NCBI GenBank assembly: GCA_946482425.1
Contig: CAMLRO010000003.1
Coordinates: 1-47,246 of the forward strand
From: an uncultured Lactobacillus sp.
GTDB taxonomy: Bacteria; Bacillota; Bacilli; Lactobacillales; Lactobacillaceae
Length of the DNA: 47,246 nt
Reading direction: 5' to 3'
The notes below the pieces were generated by a model. It was not told the DNA's origin and ran no database searches. It was given only the letters and a program-made list of their open reading frames with translations. Positions within the stretch are counted from its first letter, which is position 1, and each line of letters starts with the position of its first letter. Both the position numbers and the translations under genes were made by a program. Below are positions 26,501 to 35,101 of the stretch, piece by piece.

Positions 26501-27887
26501 TTAATGGATGATGGGGATTGATAAATTTATCAAACCTCTCCAGCACTTCCCCATTTTTCATCTTTACAGCACCGATTTCAATAATGGTGTCGTAAACGGA
26601 TGACAAACCTGTAGTTTCAACGTCAAAAATAACAAATTCACGATCTTTATATGTCATTGATGCTGGATTAAGAACTAGTAATGCATGATCGTCAATCATA
26701 TTTGCTTCTAAGCCGTAAATAATTTTGATGCCATTCTGTTTACCAGCATTATATGCTTCAGGAAAGGCTTGAACATCAGCATGGTCTGTAATAGCTATCG
26801 CTTTTTGACCAAATTTTTTAGCTGTCATAACAAAATCAGTTGCTGTATTAGTGGCGTCAAGTTGGCTCATATTTGTATGTAGATGCAGCTCGACCCTTTT
26901 TTCATCACCCTGATATTTTTCCGTTCTGCCAACATGTTCAACAATTTCAAAACAAGAAATATTAAAAACAGTGTCATGACTCCACTGATCTTCTGCAGCC
27001 GATCCTTGCATTTTAGCCCAAGTTCCCGGTTTGATTTTTGTCATACTTTCAATTTGTTCTTTATCGGAAACAAACTTTTTAAATGAAATTGAATCAGTGT
27101 AGTCAGTTATTTCACCCGTAAAAATGATTGAACCATTTTTCAATTCGCGACTAGAAATATTAAAAATATTGCCTTCAATGACAACATTTCTGCTACCGTC
27201 AATTACTTCTTTTATTTGGGTAACTGGCAAACTCTCATCCAACTTGCGGTTACCATAGCGAGTCTTTTTAGTAGGATAAGTCGCTTGTTTAGGTTTCTCT
27301 TGGGGTGGGGCTGCATCGTATTCTTCCTGCATATTTTGCTCATGCTGTTCCTGCAATTCCTGAAGACTAGCCAAATTATTTACTGAATTTTCATCATCAA
27401 TTTCAGTTACAAACTTTAAGTTAAAGAAGCCAAAATTTCTCATTTCTTCTGCTAGTTCATCAAGCATTTTTTGCTCGAGCAGGCCATCAACAACTAAATT
27501 GTCTACCGGAATAATCCAACGTCCATTTTCCTTTTTAGGCTTATGACTAGAAATAAATTCACGTGCTACCGGTTGTAAAGCATGAGAATTTTGCACTGCG
27601 AAATGCCAATAGTCAGACAAATAGTCATCTGCTCCATCTTGAGAACGAACAAACAAACGAGTATTGACAAAAGAGGAAAAACTAGCTGTTATAGCTTTAT
27701 TTAAAGCATTAAAAGTTTCAAATTTTAGTGGTGTAGTAAAAAGAACATGGATATCCCACCTATGTTCTTTAGCGTAAACATCCACGTTCTCAATTTCGCC
27801 TTTCTGCAATAAATCATTATCTGCAAACTCTTGCGGAAACTTGATTTGCTCCAATAACCTTAAAAATAGTTTATTTTTATCAGTCAC
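23580..27887 (-). CDS. polC: DNA polymerase III alpha subunit, Gram-positive type PolC
   Basis: PolC is the replicative polymerase of Firmicutes, with built-in proofreading. The protein is 1435 residues. Domains: N-terminal domain, OB fold (about 230-330), PHP domain starting at HLHTNMSQLDA (about 334), a DEDDh exonuclease inserted in it (FVIFDVETTGL near 415, CGHNVQFDVGF near 500, NQDAEATGYL near 565), zinc-binding cysteines (CPKCQY and CPKCGV), the palm with PDIDLNFSGDYQ (about 965), and the C-terminal helix-hairpin-helix region. The start is a GTG at 27887, five bases after proS. Last gene of the pyrH-to-polC unit. Confidence 0.98.
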   Translation of the reverse strand: MTDKNKLFLRLLEQIKFPQEFADNDLLQKGEIENVDVYAKEHRWDIHVLFTTPLKFETFNALNKAITASFSSFVNTRLFVRSQDGADDYLSDYWHFAVQNSHALQPVAREFISSHKPKKENGRWIIPVDNLVVDGLLEQKMLDELAEEMRNFGFFNLKFVTEIDDENSVNNLASLQELQEQHEQNMQEEYDAAPPQEKPKQATYPTKKTRYGNRKLDESLPVTQIKEVIDGSRNVVIEGNIFNISSRELKNGSIIFTGEITDYTDSISFKKFVSDKEQIESMTKIKPGTWAKMQGSAAEDQWSHDTVFNISCFEIVEHVGRTEKYQGDEKRVELHLHTNMSQLDATNTATDFVMTAKKFGQKAIAITDHADVQAFPEAYNAGKQNGIKIIYGLEANMIDDHALLVLNPASMTYKDREFVIFDVETTGLSSVYDTIIEIGAVKMKNGEVLERFDKFINPHHPLSEQTINLTSITDEMVGAADDEAVVIKQFQDFYGDRPLCGHNVQFDVGFVNAALKRANLEEITQPVVDTLEVSRLLHPEQTRHTLDSLAKKYNVVLEHHHRANQDAEATGYLMFKLLDAFTKKYHEDNLGKMNDYAAQGQVFKRARPQHMTILAKNQAGLKNMYRLVSIANTKDFYRIPRTPKSDLVKNHEGLLYGSGCSEGDVFVAMMQKGYDEARKKARFYDYLEIQPPANYSIMIEDHLIADEAELEEILTNIYKLGKELDKPVVATGDAHYIEKHDAIYRTILISAQRSNPDRNKKQPDMHFYTTQEMLDAFSFLGEDAAKEIVITNPNKIAESTEEISPIKDGLYPPHIDNADEEMKRLTYDKAHELYGDPLPKIVQDRLDMELNSIISNGYAVIYLISQRLVAKSNKDGYLVGSRGSVGSSLVATMSGITEVNPLPPHYRCPKCQYSQFFENGEYGSGYDLPDKKCPKCGVELVKDGQDIPFATFLGFHGDKVPDIDLNFSGDYQPVAHNFIRVMFGPDNSYRAGTIATVADKTAYGYAKHYDEEKELNLRGAELDRLAAGVSGVKRTTGQHPAGIVVVPDDMDIYDFTPVQYPADDVNAAWLTTHFDFHSIHDNILKFDILGHDDPTMIRMLQDLSGVDPLTIPPDDPGVMSLFSSPKILGVTPEQIQSETGTLGVPEFGTKFVRGMLEETKPTTFSELLQISGLSHGTDVWLGNAEELVNNGTCKLKDVIGCRDNIMMDLIHWGVKPEVAFSTMESVRHGRGISDDDMAVLQKNDKIPDWYIPSCLKIKYMFPKAHATAYILMALRIAWFKVYYPEIYYTAYFSVRADLFDLVAMSHGKNTVKKAMSDIQNQGNDASAKDKSLLTVLEIANECLERGIKIKMVDINQSEATNFKIIDQHTILAPFNAVPGLGNNAAKQIVAARTEQKFLSKEDLANRGKVSQSIMDYLENNEVLTGMPEQNQLSLF

Positions 27888-27892
27888 GAAAA

Positions 27893-29593
27893 TTATCCTA
27901 ACTCTTTATTAATAAAATCGTCTAACTCGGACACTGTCATTTCGGTTGCTTTATCATCAGTAGGTCTTTTAACTTCGACTACTCCTTCACTGGCTTTTTT
28001 GCCAACTGTTACTCGCACTGGAGCACCTAGTAAGTCAGCATCAGCAAATTTAACTCCTGCCCGTTCATTACGATCATCATATAATACATCATACGTAGCG
28101 CTGTATTTTTCTTCAAGTTTTTGAGCCAAATTTGTTTGACCTTCATCTTTCATTTTCATTTGCACAATGTGCAGGTCAAATGGTGCGATTTCTTTAGGCC
28201 ACGCCACGCCATTTTTGGTCAAATGCTGTTCTATTACTGCAGACAAAACTCTTGTCACACCAATACCATATGAACCCATTATAACAGGTTGAGCTTTACC
28301 ATTTTTATCAAGGAAGTTTGCACCCATAGTTTTTGTATAGTAAGTTCCCAGTTTAAAAATATGACCAACTTCAATAGAAGTAGTAAATTTTAAAGGTAAA
28401 TGATCGACCGGATCTGGTTCACCTTCATTAGCTACTCTCACATCACCAAATTTATCAGGGTTAAAATCTCGCTTCAAATTCACATTTTTAAATTGAAAAC
28501 CTGTCTTATTGGCCCCGACAACCACGTTATAAAGATTATTTACTGTATTATCTGCAATTACCTGATCAGCCCAATCGGCATTAATTGGTCCGACGCTGCC
28601 CTTAGTAACACCAGTAATTTGCTCCAATTCTTCATCTGTTGCTACTCTAAGTGAATCAGCATCTAATAGGTGCTTCAGTTTTACTTCGTTTACTTGTTTA
28701 TCACCCCGAATTAAAACCAATACTTTATTATTTTCATTAGCAATATAAAGTATACTTTTAACAATTCTTGTAGCTGGAACTTTTAAAAAGTCAACTAGGT
28801 CTGAGATTGTTTCTTGACCGGGAGTAGCTACTTCTTCAACTTGTTTTAACGGTTCCTCTTCCTGCTTGAACGTATCAATACTGCAAGCCATCTCCAAATT
28901 TGCTGAATATGTACCTGTTTCATTCGTAGCAATAGTATCTTCACCAATGGCAGCTGGAGCCTGAAATTCAGTTGAATTTTTTCCGCCCATAGTTCCGGAA
29001 TCAGCAATAACTGGTGTAACTTTCAAGCCACAACGTTGGTATGCAGCCGTAAAAGCCTTTTTCTCATCTTCAAATTGTTGATCAAGCTGTTCTTTAGTAG
29101 CAGCAAAGCTGTAAGCATCAAGCATGATAAATTCACGCGATCTCAGTAAACCGAAACGAGGCCTGTTTTCATCTCTAAACTTTGATTGAATTTGGAAAAG
29201 AGCTATCGGCATTTGTTTATAACTTTTTAAATCTTTTGCGACAATATCAGTAAATGTTTCTTCATGAGTTGGTCCCAGCAGACTTTGACGACCGTGTCTG
29301 TCTTTAAGTTTAAACATTTCCGGACCATATTTTTGCCATCTGCCAGATTCTTCCCATAAAGTAGCAGGTAATAGATCAGGCATTGCCATTTCTGGCACGT
29401 TGATTTTAGCCATTTCCTCACGCATTATCTGTTCAGCTTTACTTAGAACACGGTACCCTAAAGGCAAATAGGCATAAACGCCTGCCGTAACCTGACGAAC
29501 ATATCCGCCTCGCAGCATCAATTTATGACTTTCAGCTACAGCATCAGCTGGTGCTTCTTTTAAAGTCGGCATAAATAATTTAGATTGTCGCAT
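27893..29593 (-). CDS. proS: Prolyl-tRNA synthetase (bacterial type)
   Basis: ProRS charges tRNA(Pro). The protein is 566 residues, the bacterial length. Seen: the N-terminal RQSKLFMPTLKEAP, motif 2 region (FRDENRPRFGLLRSREFIMLD), an inserted YbaK-like editing domain (about 240-390), motif 3 (GSYGIGVTRVLSAVIEQH), and a C-terminal anticodon-binding domain. The start ATG follows GGGAGAG. It sits between rseP and polC, an order common in lactobacilli. Confidence 0.97.
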   Translation of the reverse strand: MRQSKLFMPTLKEAPADAVAESHKLMLRGGYVRQVTAGVYAYLPLGYRVLSKAEQIMREEMAKINVPEMAMPDLLPATLWEESGRWQKYGPEMFKLKDRHGRQSLLGPTHEETFTDIVAKDLKSYKQMPIALFQIQSKFRDENRPRFGLLRSREFIMLDAYSFAATKEQLDQQFEDEKKAFTAAYQRCGLKVTPVIADSGTMGGKNSTEFQAPAAIGEDTIATNETGTYSANLEMACSIDTFKQEEEPLKQVEEVATPGQETISDLVDFLKVPATRIVKSILYIANENNKVLVLIRGDKQVNEVKLKHLLDADSLRVATDEELEQITGVTKGSVGPINADWADQVIADNTVNNLYNVVVGANKTGFQFKNVNLKRDFNPDKFGDVRVANEGEPDPVDHLPLKFTTSIEVGHIFKLGTYYTKTMGANFLDKNGKAQPVIMGSYGIGVTRVLSAVIEQHLTKNGVAWPKEIAPFDLHIVQMKMKDEGQTNLAQKLEEKYSATYDVLYDDRNERAGVKFADADLLGAPVRVTVGKKASEGVVEVKRPTDDKATEMTVSELDDFINKELG

Positions 29594-29618
29594 TAAAACT
29601 CTCTCCCAAATTTATATT

Positions 29619-30875
29619 TTATTTAATAAAGTAACGATAAATATCGTTTCCCGTTACAGCAATAATTAACACTAACAGTAAGCCGAAACCTATCAATTCC
29701 ACCATGGCTTCATGATTTTCGGAAATTGGTTTACCACGAACTATTTCAATAAGGTTAAGCAAAAACTTACCACCATCAAGACCAGGTATAGGAATTAGAT
29801 TCACTATTCCCAAGTTAATTGAAATCATGGCTAAAAAGGCCAAGATATAGGTAAAACCCATTTGCGAAACCTGTGATGTCTGAGAATAAATGCCCACAGG
29901 TCCGGAAAGTTTATTTAAACTAAAATGACGGAATAAGCCACCAACTGCATTGAAAATCATTCCAGTAGTAGAAACAGCTGTATTCCAACCACGTTTAAAT
30001 TTAGCACTGAGGCTCTCATCACTTTTTGCTCTAATTCCGATTTGGTATACTTTTTGGCCTTGAACTTTAACAACTTTCGGTTGAACGTTTACCACTTTTT
30101 TTTGCTTATTTTTGATAACAGAAATACTGATTTTTTTACTTTTGTTCTGAGATATTTCTTCCGAAATTTGTTCAAAGGACGTTATTTTGTGACCATTAAC
30201 AGCTAAAATTTTTGAATCAGGTTCAAGTTTTGCAACAGCTGCTGGTGAATTAGGTGTCACTTCAGCTATTTCTGTAGTTGCAGGCCCTGGAACAGTAAAT
30301 GTCCAAATTAAAAAAACAACAAAGCCTAAAATTATATTCATTAATGGTCCAGCAATGTTGGTAGCCAATTTTTGCCAGACATTAGCTTCTTGAAACTGGG
30401 TATCCCTTGGCGCAATAATTAACTCAGTTTTTGAATGATCAATAACCGTGGCATCATGATTAACCTTATAGGTAACTAGCCGATCTTCCTCACCATTTTC
30501 ATATCCAGAAATAAAAAGTTTATCGACCAAATCAAATTTAGTAACCTGTAATGGTACTCCTTCGATTGGCATTTCTGATTCAGAAGCATCAATTTTTACA
30601 ACTTCTTTTTGCTGATTAAGTTGCAAAACTACTCTCATCCCTGCTGCCAGATCAGTTTCGTCATCTTTACTTGCTAAACGAACATAACCGCCTAGCGGCA
30701 ACCACCTAATCGTATAGGTAGTTGGGTTGCGCCTAACTTGGAAAAGCTTAGGTCCCATACCAATTGAAAATTCACGTACTAAAATGCCGCACTTTTTAGC
30801 AACAATAAAGTGCCCGAATTCATGGACAAAAACTAATATTCCAAATACTACTAAAAAGATAAGTATACCTTTCAC
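29619..30875 (-). CDS. rseP: Site-2 intramembrane zinc metalloprotease RseP/RasP
   Basis: A 418-residue membrane protease that cleaves anti-sigma factors and leftover signal peptides inside the membrane. Seen: the zinc motif HEFGH at residues 18-22 in the first helix, a PDZ domain (about 200-280, PNSPAAVAKLEPDSKILAVNG), the LDG motif NLIPIPGLDGGKF (about 359-371), and four membrane helices. It lies between cdsA and proS, the usual neighbourhood. Confidence 0.95.
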   Translation of the reverse strand: MKGILIFLVVFGILVFVHEFGHFIVAKKCGILVREFSIGMGPKLFQVRRNPTTYTIRWLPLGGYVRLASKDDETDLAAGMRVVLQLNQQKEVVKIDASESEMPIEGVPLQVTKFDLVDKLFISGYENGEEDRLVTYKVNHDATVIDHSKTELIIAPRDTQFQEANVWQKLATNIAGPLMNIILGFVVFLIWTFTVPGPATTEIAEVTPNSPAAVAKLEPDSKILAVNGHKITSFEQISEEISQNKSKKISISVIKNKQKKVVNVQPKVVKVQGQKVYQIGIRAKSDESLSAKFKRGWNTAVSTTGMIFNAVGGLFRHFSLNKLSGPVGIYSQTSQVSQMGFTYILAFLAMISINLGIVNLIPIPGLDGGKFLLNLIEIVRGKPISENHEAMVELIGFGLLLVLIIAVTGNDIYRYFIK

Positions 30876-30885
30876 AAGAATCCTC

Positions 30886-31683
30886 CTAGTGTATGATTCC
30901 CATTAAAGCAGCAAAAACAGGTAAAACAAAGAGCATACTGTCAAAGCGATCCAGAATACCACCATGGCCTGGCAATATTTTGCCTGAATCTTTGACGCCA
31001 TAGTACCTCTTATAGGCTGATTCAACCAAGTCACCCATTTGTCCTACAATTGATAATACAAGGGCAAAAATAATCATTTCGACTTGTGAATGGTTCAAGT
31101 TAACAAAGTAAACATAAATTGCGGCACAAATTACAGCACAAATTGTGCCACCAATTGAACCTTCCCAGGTCTTATTAGGACTGATTACAGGCCACAACTT
31201 ATGTTTACCAATTTTACGCCCGATCATGTAGGCTCCAGTATCTGTCAACCAAACTACAACAAAAACATAGCAAAGAAGAGCAAGTCCATTATTTGCGTTT
31301 CTGATACTTGCCATGTAATGAAAGCCGGTTCCCACATATAATGAGCCTAAGGTATAAACCGCTACATCATCAAAAGTAGTTTTATTTTTAGTTAAAACTG
31401 TCCATGTCAACATTAACATTATCAGAGCAAAATAAATGCCATATTTTGTCCAATGGAATGGCATTGACCTAAGAAAACTATCAGGAACTGCCCAAACAAT
31501 GGTAGCAAGTAAAGCCAGCAGAAAGTTTACTGACACCAATATTTGCTTTTTCATTAAAAAGAATTCACTGATACCAACGGCCGCAAACAAAACGGTGAGC
31601 CAATCCATCCAAAGTCCGCCAGCTATGACGATAGGAATAAATAAAATTAAAGCAATAACTGCTGTGATTACACGTTGTTTCAT
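30886..31683 (-). CDS. cdsA: Phosphatidate cytidylyltransferase
   Basis: CdsA makes CDP-diacylglycerol from phosphatidic acid and CTP, the precursor of phosphatidylglycerol and cardiolipin. The protein is 265 residues with about seven membrane helices. Seen: SPNKTWEGSIGG and the signature region SAYKRYYGVKDSGKILPGHG followed by GILDRFDS. The start ATG is nine bases after uppS. It works in sequence with UppS and RseP in the cell envelope. Confidence 0.96.
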   Translation of the reverse strand: MKQRVITAVIALILFIPIVIAGGLWMDWLTVLFAAVGISEFFLMKKQILVSVNFLLALLATIVWAVPDSFLRSMPFHWTKYGIYFALIMLMLTWTVLTKNKTTFDDVAVYTLGSLYVGTGFHYMASIRNANNGLALLCYVFVVVWLTDTGAYMIGRKIGKHKLWPVISPNKTWEGSIGGTICAVICAAIYVYFVNLNHSQVEMIIFALVLSIVGQMGDLVESAYKRYYGVKDSGKILPGHGGILDRFDSMLFVLPVFAALMGIIH

Positions 31684-31691
31684 ATATTTAC

Positions 31692-32426
31692 CTAACTATC
31701 CGATTCATCGACTTTACCGAAACGTCGATGACGATTTTGAAAATCAATAACAAATTTTTCCAGATCTTCTCTAGTAAAATCAGGCCAGTTTTTCTTACTA
31801 AAAGCAAGCTCTGAATATGCTAATTGCCATAACATGAAATTAGAAATTCTTTGCTCACCAGATGTTCTGATTAATAAATCTGGATCACTGTATTTACCAA
31901 AGCTTGCAGTCATCAATCTCTGCGAAATCATTTTTTCAGAAATTTCATCACTGGTAATACTACCTGTTTCAACCAGAGTAGCAATCTCTTTTACTGCTGT
32001 AGTAATTTCTCTTCGTGAACCATAATTAAAAGCAAAATTTAAAATTAAGCCATTATTATTAGCAGTTTCAGCCATTGCTCTCTGCACCACATCATAGGTC
32101 TTAGAAGGTAACTCGTTTAAATAGCCCATAATGTTCACTTTGACATTTTCTTTCATTAAGGTTGGCATAAACTTATCAAAAAAGCGTACAGGTAAGTTCA
32201 TTAGATATGCTACTTCTTCTTTAGGCCTACCCCAATTTTCAGTAGAAAACGCATATAAGGATAAAACTTTGATGCCTAATTGATTAGCTGCCAAAGTTAT
32301 TCTTTCCACGTTATTCATGCCTTCGTAATGACCAGCAATTCGTGGTTTGCCTTGTTTTTTTGCCCAACGACCATTACCATCCATAATAATAGCTAAATGG
32401 TTTAACTGATTTTTTTTATCAGCCAT
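31692..32426 (-). CDS. uppS: Undecaprenyl pyrophosphate synthase (isoprenyl transferase)
   Basis: UppS chains isopentenyl units onto farnesyl diphosphate to make the C55 carrier for peptidoglycan and teichoic acids. The protein is 244 residues. Seen: [21 protein letters not shown] near the N-terminus with the catalytic Asp16, [25 protein letters not shown], and the C-terminal [18 protein letters not shown]. The start ATG lies four bases after the frr stop. Confidence 0.97.
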   Translation of the reverse strand: MADKKNQLNHLAIIMDGNGRWAKKQGKPRIAGHYEGMNNVERITLAANQLGIKVLSLYAFSTENWGRPKEEVAYLMNLPVRFFDKFMPTLMKENVKVNIMGYLNELPSKTYDVVQRAMAETANNNGLILNFAFNYGSRREITTAVKEIATLVETGSITSDEISEKMISQRLMTASFGKYSDPDLLIRTSGEQRISNFMLWQLAYSELAFSKKNWPDFTREDLEKFVIDFQNRHRRFGKVDESDS

Positions 32427-32430
32427 TTAA

Positions 32431-32988
32431 TTAGCCCTGGGTAATCTCTTTACGTTTTTCTTCTGCAATTTGGTCAATCTGCTTAGTAGCATCGTCAGTA
32501 ACTTTTTGTACCTTCTTTTCCAAATTGCGTTGTTCATCTTCAGTAATTTCATCGTCTTTTTGCTGTTTTTTCAGACTATTCATAGCTTCCCGACGTACAT
32601 TTCTGATTGCAATTTTACTCTCTTCAGCCATTTTGTTGACTTCTTTAGCAATTTCTTGACGCCTTTCACCAGTTAATTGCGGAATAACAAGGCGAATGAC
32701 CTTGCCATCATTGGCGGGAGTCAAACCTAAATTGGATGCTAAGAGTGCATGTTCAATATCATCAAGACTGTTTTGATCATAAGGTGTAATTAATAACACG
32801 CGTGGCTCTGGAATAGTCACACTAGACATTTGCGTCAAGGGAGTTGGCGCTCCATAATAGTCAACTTTTACCCCATCAAGTAAAGCTGCGTTAGCAACAC
32901 CAGCACGAATAGAGCTCAAGTTTTTTTGAAAAACAGTAATTGACTTCTTCATATTATCTTGAGCTTTTTTAATTGCGTCATTATTCAT
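32431..32988 (-). CDS. frr: Ribosome recycling factor
   Basis: RRF splits post-termination ribosomes with EF-G. The protein is 185 residues. Seen: SLSSIRAG-like segment ([18 protein letters not shown]), [14 protein letters not shown], and [13 protein letters not shown], with a long three-helix bundle. The start ATG overlaps the last eight bases of pyrH, so the two are translationally coupled. Confidence 0.97.
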   Translation of the reverse strand: MNNDAIKKAQDNMKKSITVFQKNLSSIRAGVANAALLDGVKVDYYGAPTPLTQMSSVTIPEPRVLLITPYDQNSLDDIEHALLASNLGLTPANDGKVIRLVIPQLTGERRQEIAKEVNKMAEESKIAIRNVRREAMNSLKKQQKDDEITEDEQRNLEKKVQKVTDDATKQIDQIAEEKRKEITQG

Positions 32989-33712
32989 TATTCTTTCCTC
33001 CGATTACTGTTCCAATATTCTCACCTAATACCACTTTTTTAATGTTACCTTCATTATTAACATTAAATACGATTAGAGGAATGTTGGTGTCCATTGAAAG
33101 TGAGCTTGCAGTTCTGTCCATGACTTTTAAGTTTTTAGAAATAATATCTAGTTGAGAAAGTTCACTGTATTTTTTGGCATGAGGATCAACCTTCGGATCA
33201 GCGGAGTAAACTCCGTCAACTCCATTTTTAGCCATTAGGATCACATCAGCACCTATTTCCGCAGCTCTTAAAGCAGCAGTTGTATCGGTAGAAAAATATG
33301 GATTGCCAGTGCCGCCACCCATAATAACTACGCGTCCTTTTTCCATGTGGTGAATAGCTTTTCTCCTAATATATGGTTCAGCTATTTGCCTCATTTCAAT
33401 TGAAGTTTGCAGTCTAGTTGGTACACCTACATGTTCCAATCCATCTTGAAGAGCTAACCCATTCATTATGGTAGCAAGCATCCCCATATAATCAGCCTGT
33501 GAACGTTCCATCCCTAGTTTTGCGCCAGTTTCCCCGCGCCACATATTACCGCCACCACAGACGATACCAATGTCAACTCCCAAATCGTGAACAGATTTAA
33601 TCTCCTTTGCTAAATGACTGATGACTGTAGGATTTATACCCGTTCCTTCATCACCAGCCAGAGCCTCACCAGAAATTTTCAAAACTATTCGCTTATACTT
33701 AACTTTAGTCAT
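32981..33712 (-). CDS. pyrH: UMP kinase
   Basis: PyrH phosphorylates UMP to UDP and is essential for pyrimidine nucleotide supply. The protein is 243 residues. Seen: the N-terminal [25 protein letters not shown], and [19 protein letters not shown]. The start ATG has AGGAGG upstream. In most Firmicutes it follows rpsB-tsf directly; here an accessory block lies in between. A weak extended -10 promoter (33739-33747) may drive it. Confidence 0.97.
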   Translation of the reverse strand: MTKVKYKRIVLKISGEALAGDEGTGINPTVISHLAKEIKSVHDLGVDIGIVCGGGNMWRGETGAKLGMERSQADYMGMLATIMNGLALQDGLEHVGVPTRLQTSIEMRQIAEPYIRRKAIHHMEKGRVVIMGGGTGNPYFSTDTTAALRAAEIGADVILMAKNGVDGVYSADPKVDPHAKKYSELSQLDIISKNLKVMDRTASSLSMDTNIPLIVFNVNNEGNIKKVVLGENIGTVIGGKNNE

Positions 33713-33738
33713 GACAACCTCCTCTATTAACTTTAGTT

Positions 33739-33747
33739 ATTCTACCA
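33739..33747 (-). promoter_or_regulatory. Candidate extended -10 promoter of pyrH
   Basis: TGG TAGAAT on the minus strand, about 27 bases upstream of the pyrH start. The -35 region is poor. A promoter is needed here because the terminator at 33796-33826 lies just upstream and the pyrH to polC genes form one dense unit. Confidence 0.4.
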
Positions 33748-33795
33748 TATAAAAAGGGCAAATGTGGACCTAGAAATAAAAGAGAGAAATTTCTT

Positions 33796-33826
33796 AAAAA
33801 ACCTCGAAGTGGATAAACTTCGAGAT
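33796..33826 (-). terminator. Terminator of the ROK kinase gene
   Basis: Minus strand: CTCGAAG and CTTCGAG arms with an 8-base loop, followed by GTTTTTT. It separates the accessory block from pyrH. Confidence 0.88.
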
Positions 33827-33836
33827 TTTGATAAAA

Positions 33837-34748
33837 TTAGTATTTATTTTCTTTATTAATTTGAAGTAATAAATTATAAAGCGATCCGTATAGATTTGAA
33901 TCGTTTCTAAAATGAGCTGAAACGATTGCCGGTTTTGTTAAGGTATCACCAATAATCGGATTATAGTCATTAACCAACTTGTCATAAGCTTTATTAATAC
34001 CACTGATTAAAATTGGTTGAGCACTTATTCCGCCACCGACAGCTATTTTATCTAAATCTACTACTGTCTGAATATTAAGAATTAAAGTTGCCACTTTTAA
34101 ACAATAGTCATTAAAAATTCTAATGGCTTCTACTTTACCAGACTTAATGGCATCAAAAGCATATAGTCCGTCATTTTCATTGTTATGATCAAGTTTACAA
34201 TTAATTGCTTTAACAAAATTCACACCTGAACCATTGTTTCCAACAGCGCCTTCCATATTTTTGGGGCGGGATAAATTATTAATCATAAAACTTAATTCAC
34301 CAGCTTGATAGTGTGAGCCTCGCAATAGATGACCGTTAATTATGATGCCACCGCCAATACCTGTTCCAAGCGTAATTGCAGCGCAATTCGACTCACCCTT
34401 TAAACTTCCTAGCCAATTTTCTGCTAAAACACTAGCTTTGCCATCATTTATTACCGCCACCGGAATTCTGTAGCTTTTACCATAAATTTCAGCAAAGTCA
34501 ATTCCGTCTAAAAAAGGTAATGACCCGCCAAATCTAATTTTAGTGTTTTCAATTTTTCCAGGAGAACAAAATGCTAAACCTTTAATATCTGCAATATAAT
34601 ATTTTACAATTTGATCTATTTTTTTCAAAAACTCGGTTTTATTTTTAACAGTAGCAATTTTGTTTTTTTCGATTATATTTCCAGCATAATCTAATTTGGC
34701 AAATTTAATTTCAGTTCCGCCAATATCAATACTTAAATAATTTTTCAT
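33837..34748 (-). CDS. ROK family sugar kinase
   Basis: A 303-residue ROK-family kinase, probably phosphorylating a sugar or beta-glucoside. Seen: the phosphate-1 motif SIDIGGTEIKFAKLD at the N-terminus, VAVINDGKA with the catalytic Asp near residue 98, and LGTGIGGGIIING. The CXCGXXGCXE zinc motif of classical ROK glucokinases is absent; the corresponding stretch reads GELSFMINN. This fits the beta-glucoside-kinase-like subgroup. The start ATG has a weak GAAAGAG site. It stands alone, divergent from the acyltransferase gene. Confidence 0.85.
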   Translation of the reverse strand: MKNYLSIDIGGTEIKFAKLDYAGNIIEKNKIATVKNKTEFLKKIDQIVKYYIADIKGLAFCSPGKIENTKIRFGGSLPFLDGIDFAEIYGKSYRIPVAVINDGKASVLAENWLGSLKGESNCAAITLGTGIGGGIIINGHLLRGSHYQAGELSFMINNLSRPKNMEGAVGNNGSGVNFVKAINCKLDHNNENDGLYAFDAIKSGKVEAIRIFNDYCLKVATLILNIQTVVDLDKIAVGGGISAQPILISGINKAYDKLVNDYNPIIGDTLTKPAIVSAHFRNDSNLYGSLYNLLLQINKENKY

Positions 34749-35101
34749 TACACTCTTTCACATAATTCATTCTAACTTTTGCAAACAACCATATTACATT
34801 ATCTCAAATATTAACCTTAAACAACTATTTGACATTCAAATTAAAAAATCAGTTATTTGTTTTATTGTTAGATCTATGGTGCATTCAAATAAAACAAAAA
34901 CGTGGAAAAGATTTTGCCAACAAGCAAAAGTATACTAATCTAAACCTTTTTTCAATTAAGCAATTTATCATCACAAAAAAAGGATAATTATCGGCTATTT
35001 TGATATCATCTTTTTGAGTTTTATAATAGAAACTAACTCTACACTAAATTGTAGCTTTAAAAAAACTAAGCTAAAAAGAAAAGGAATTTTCAGACCAGAA
35101 A
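34749..35101. other. Divergent intergenic region with inverted and direct repeats
   Basis: No gene is visible. It contains a perfect 11-bp inverted repeat, TTTGTTTTATT (34856-34866) and AATAAAACAAA (34888-34898), separated by 21 bases, and two copies of ATTCAAAT (near 34834 and 34883). The plus-strand promoter for the acyltransferase lies at 35000-35027. The inverted repeat could be an operator or the scar of a mobile element; no transposase is nearby. Confidence 0.45.
35000..35027 (+). promoter_or_regulatory. Promoter of the acyltransferase-like gene
   Basis: TTGATA (35000-35005), 16 bases, TATAAT (35022-35027), giving a leader of about 68 bases. Confidence 0.65.
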
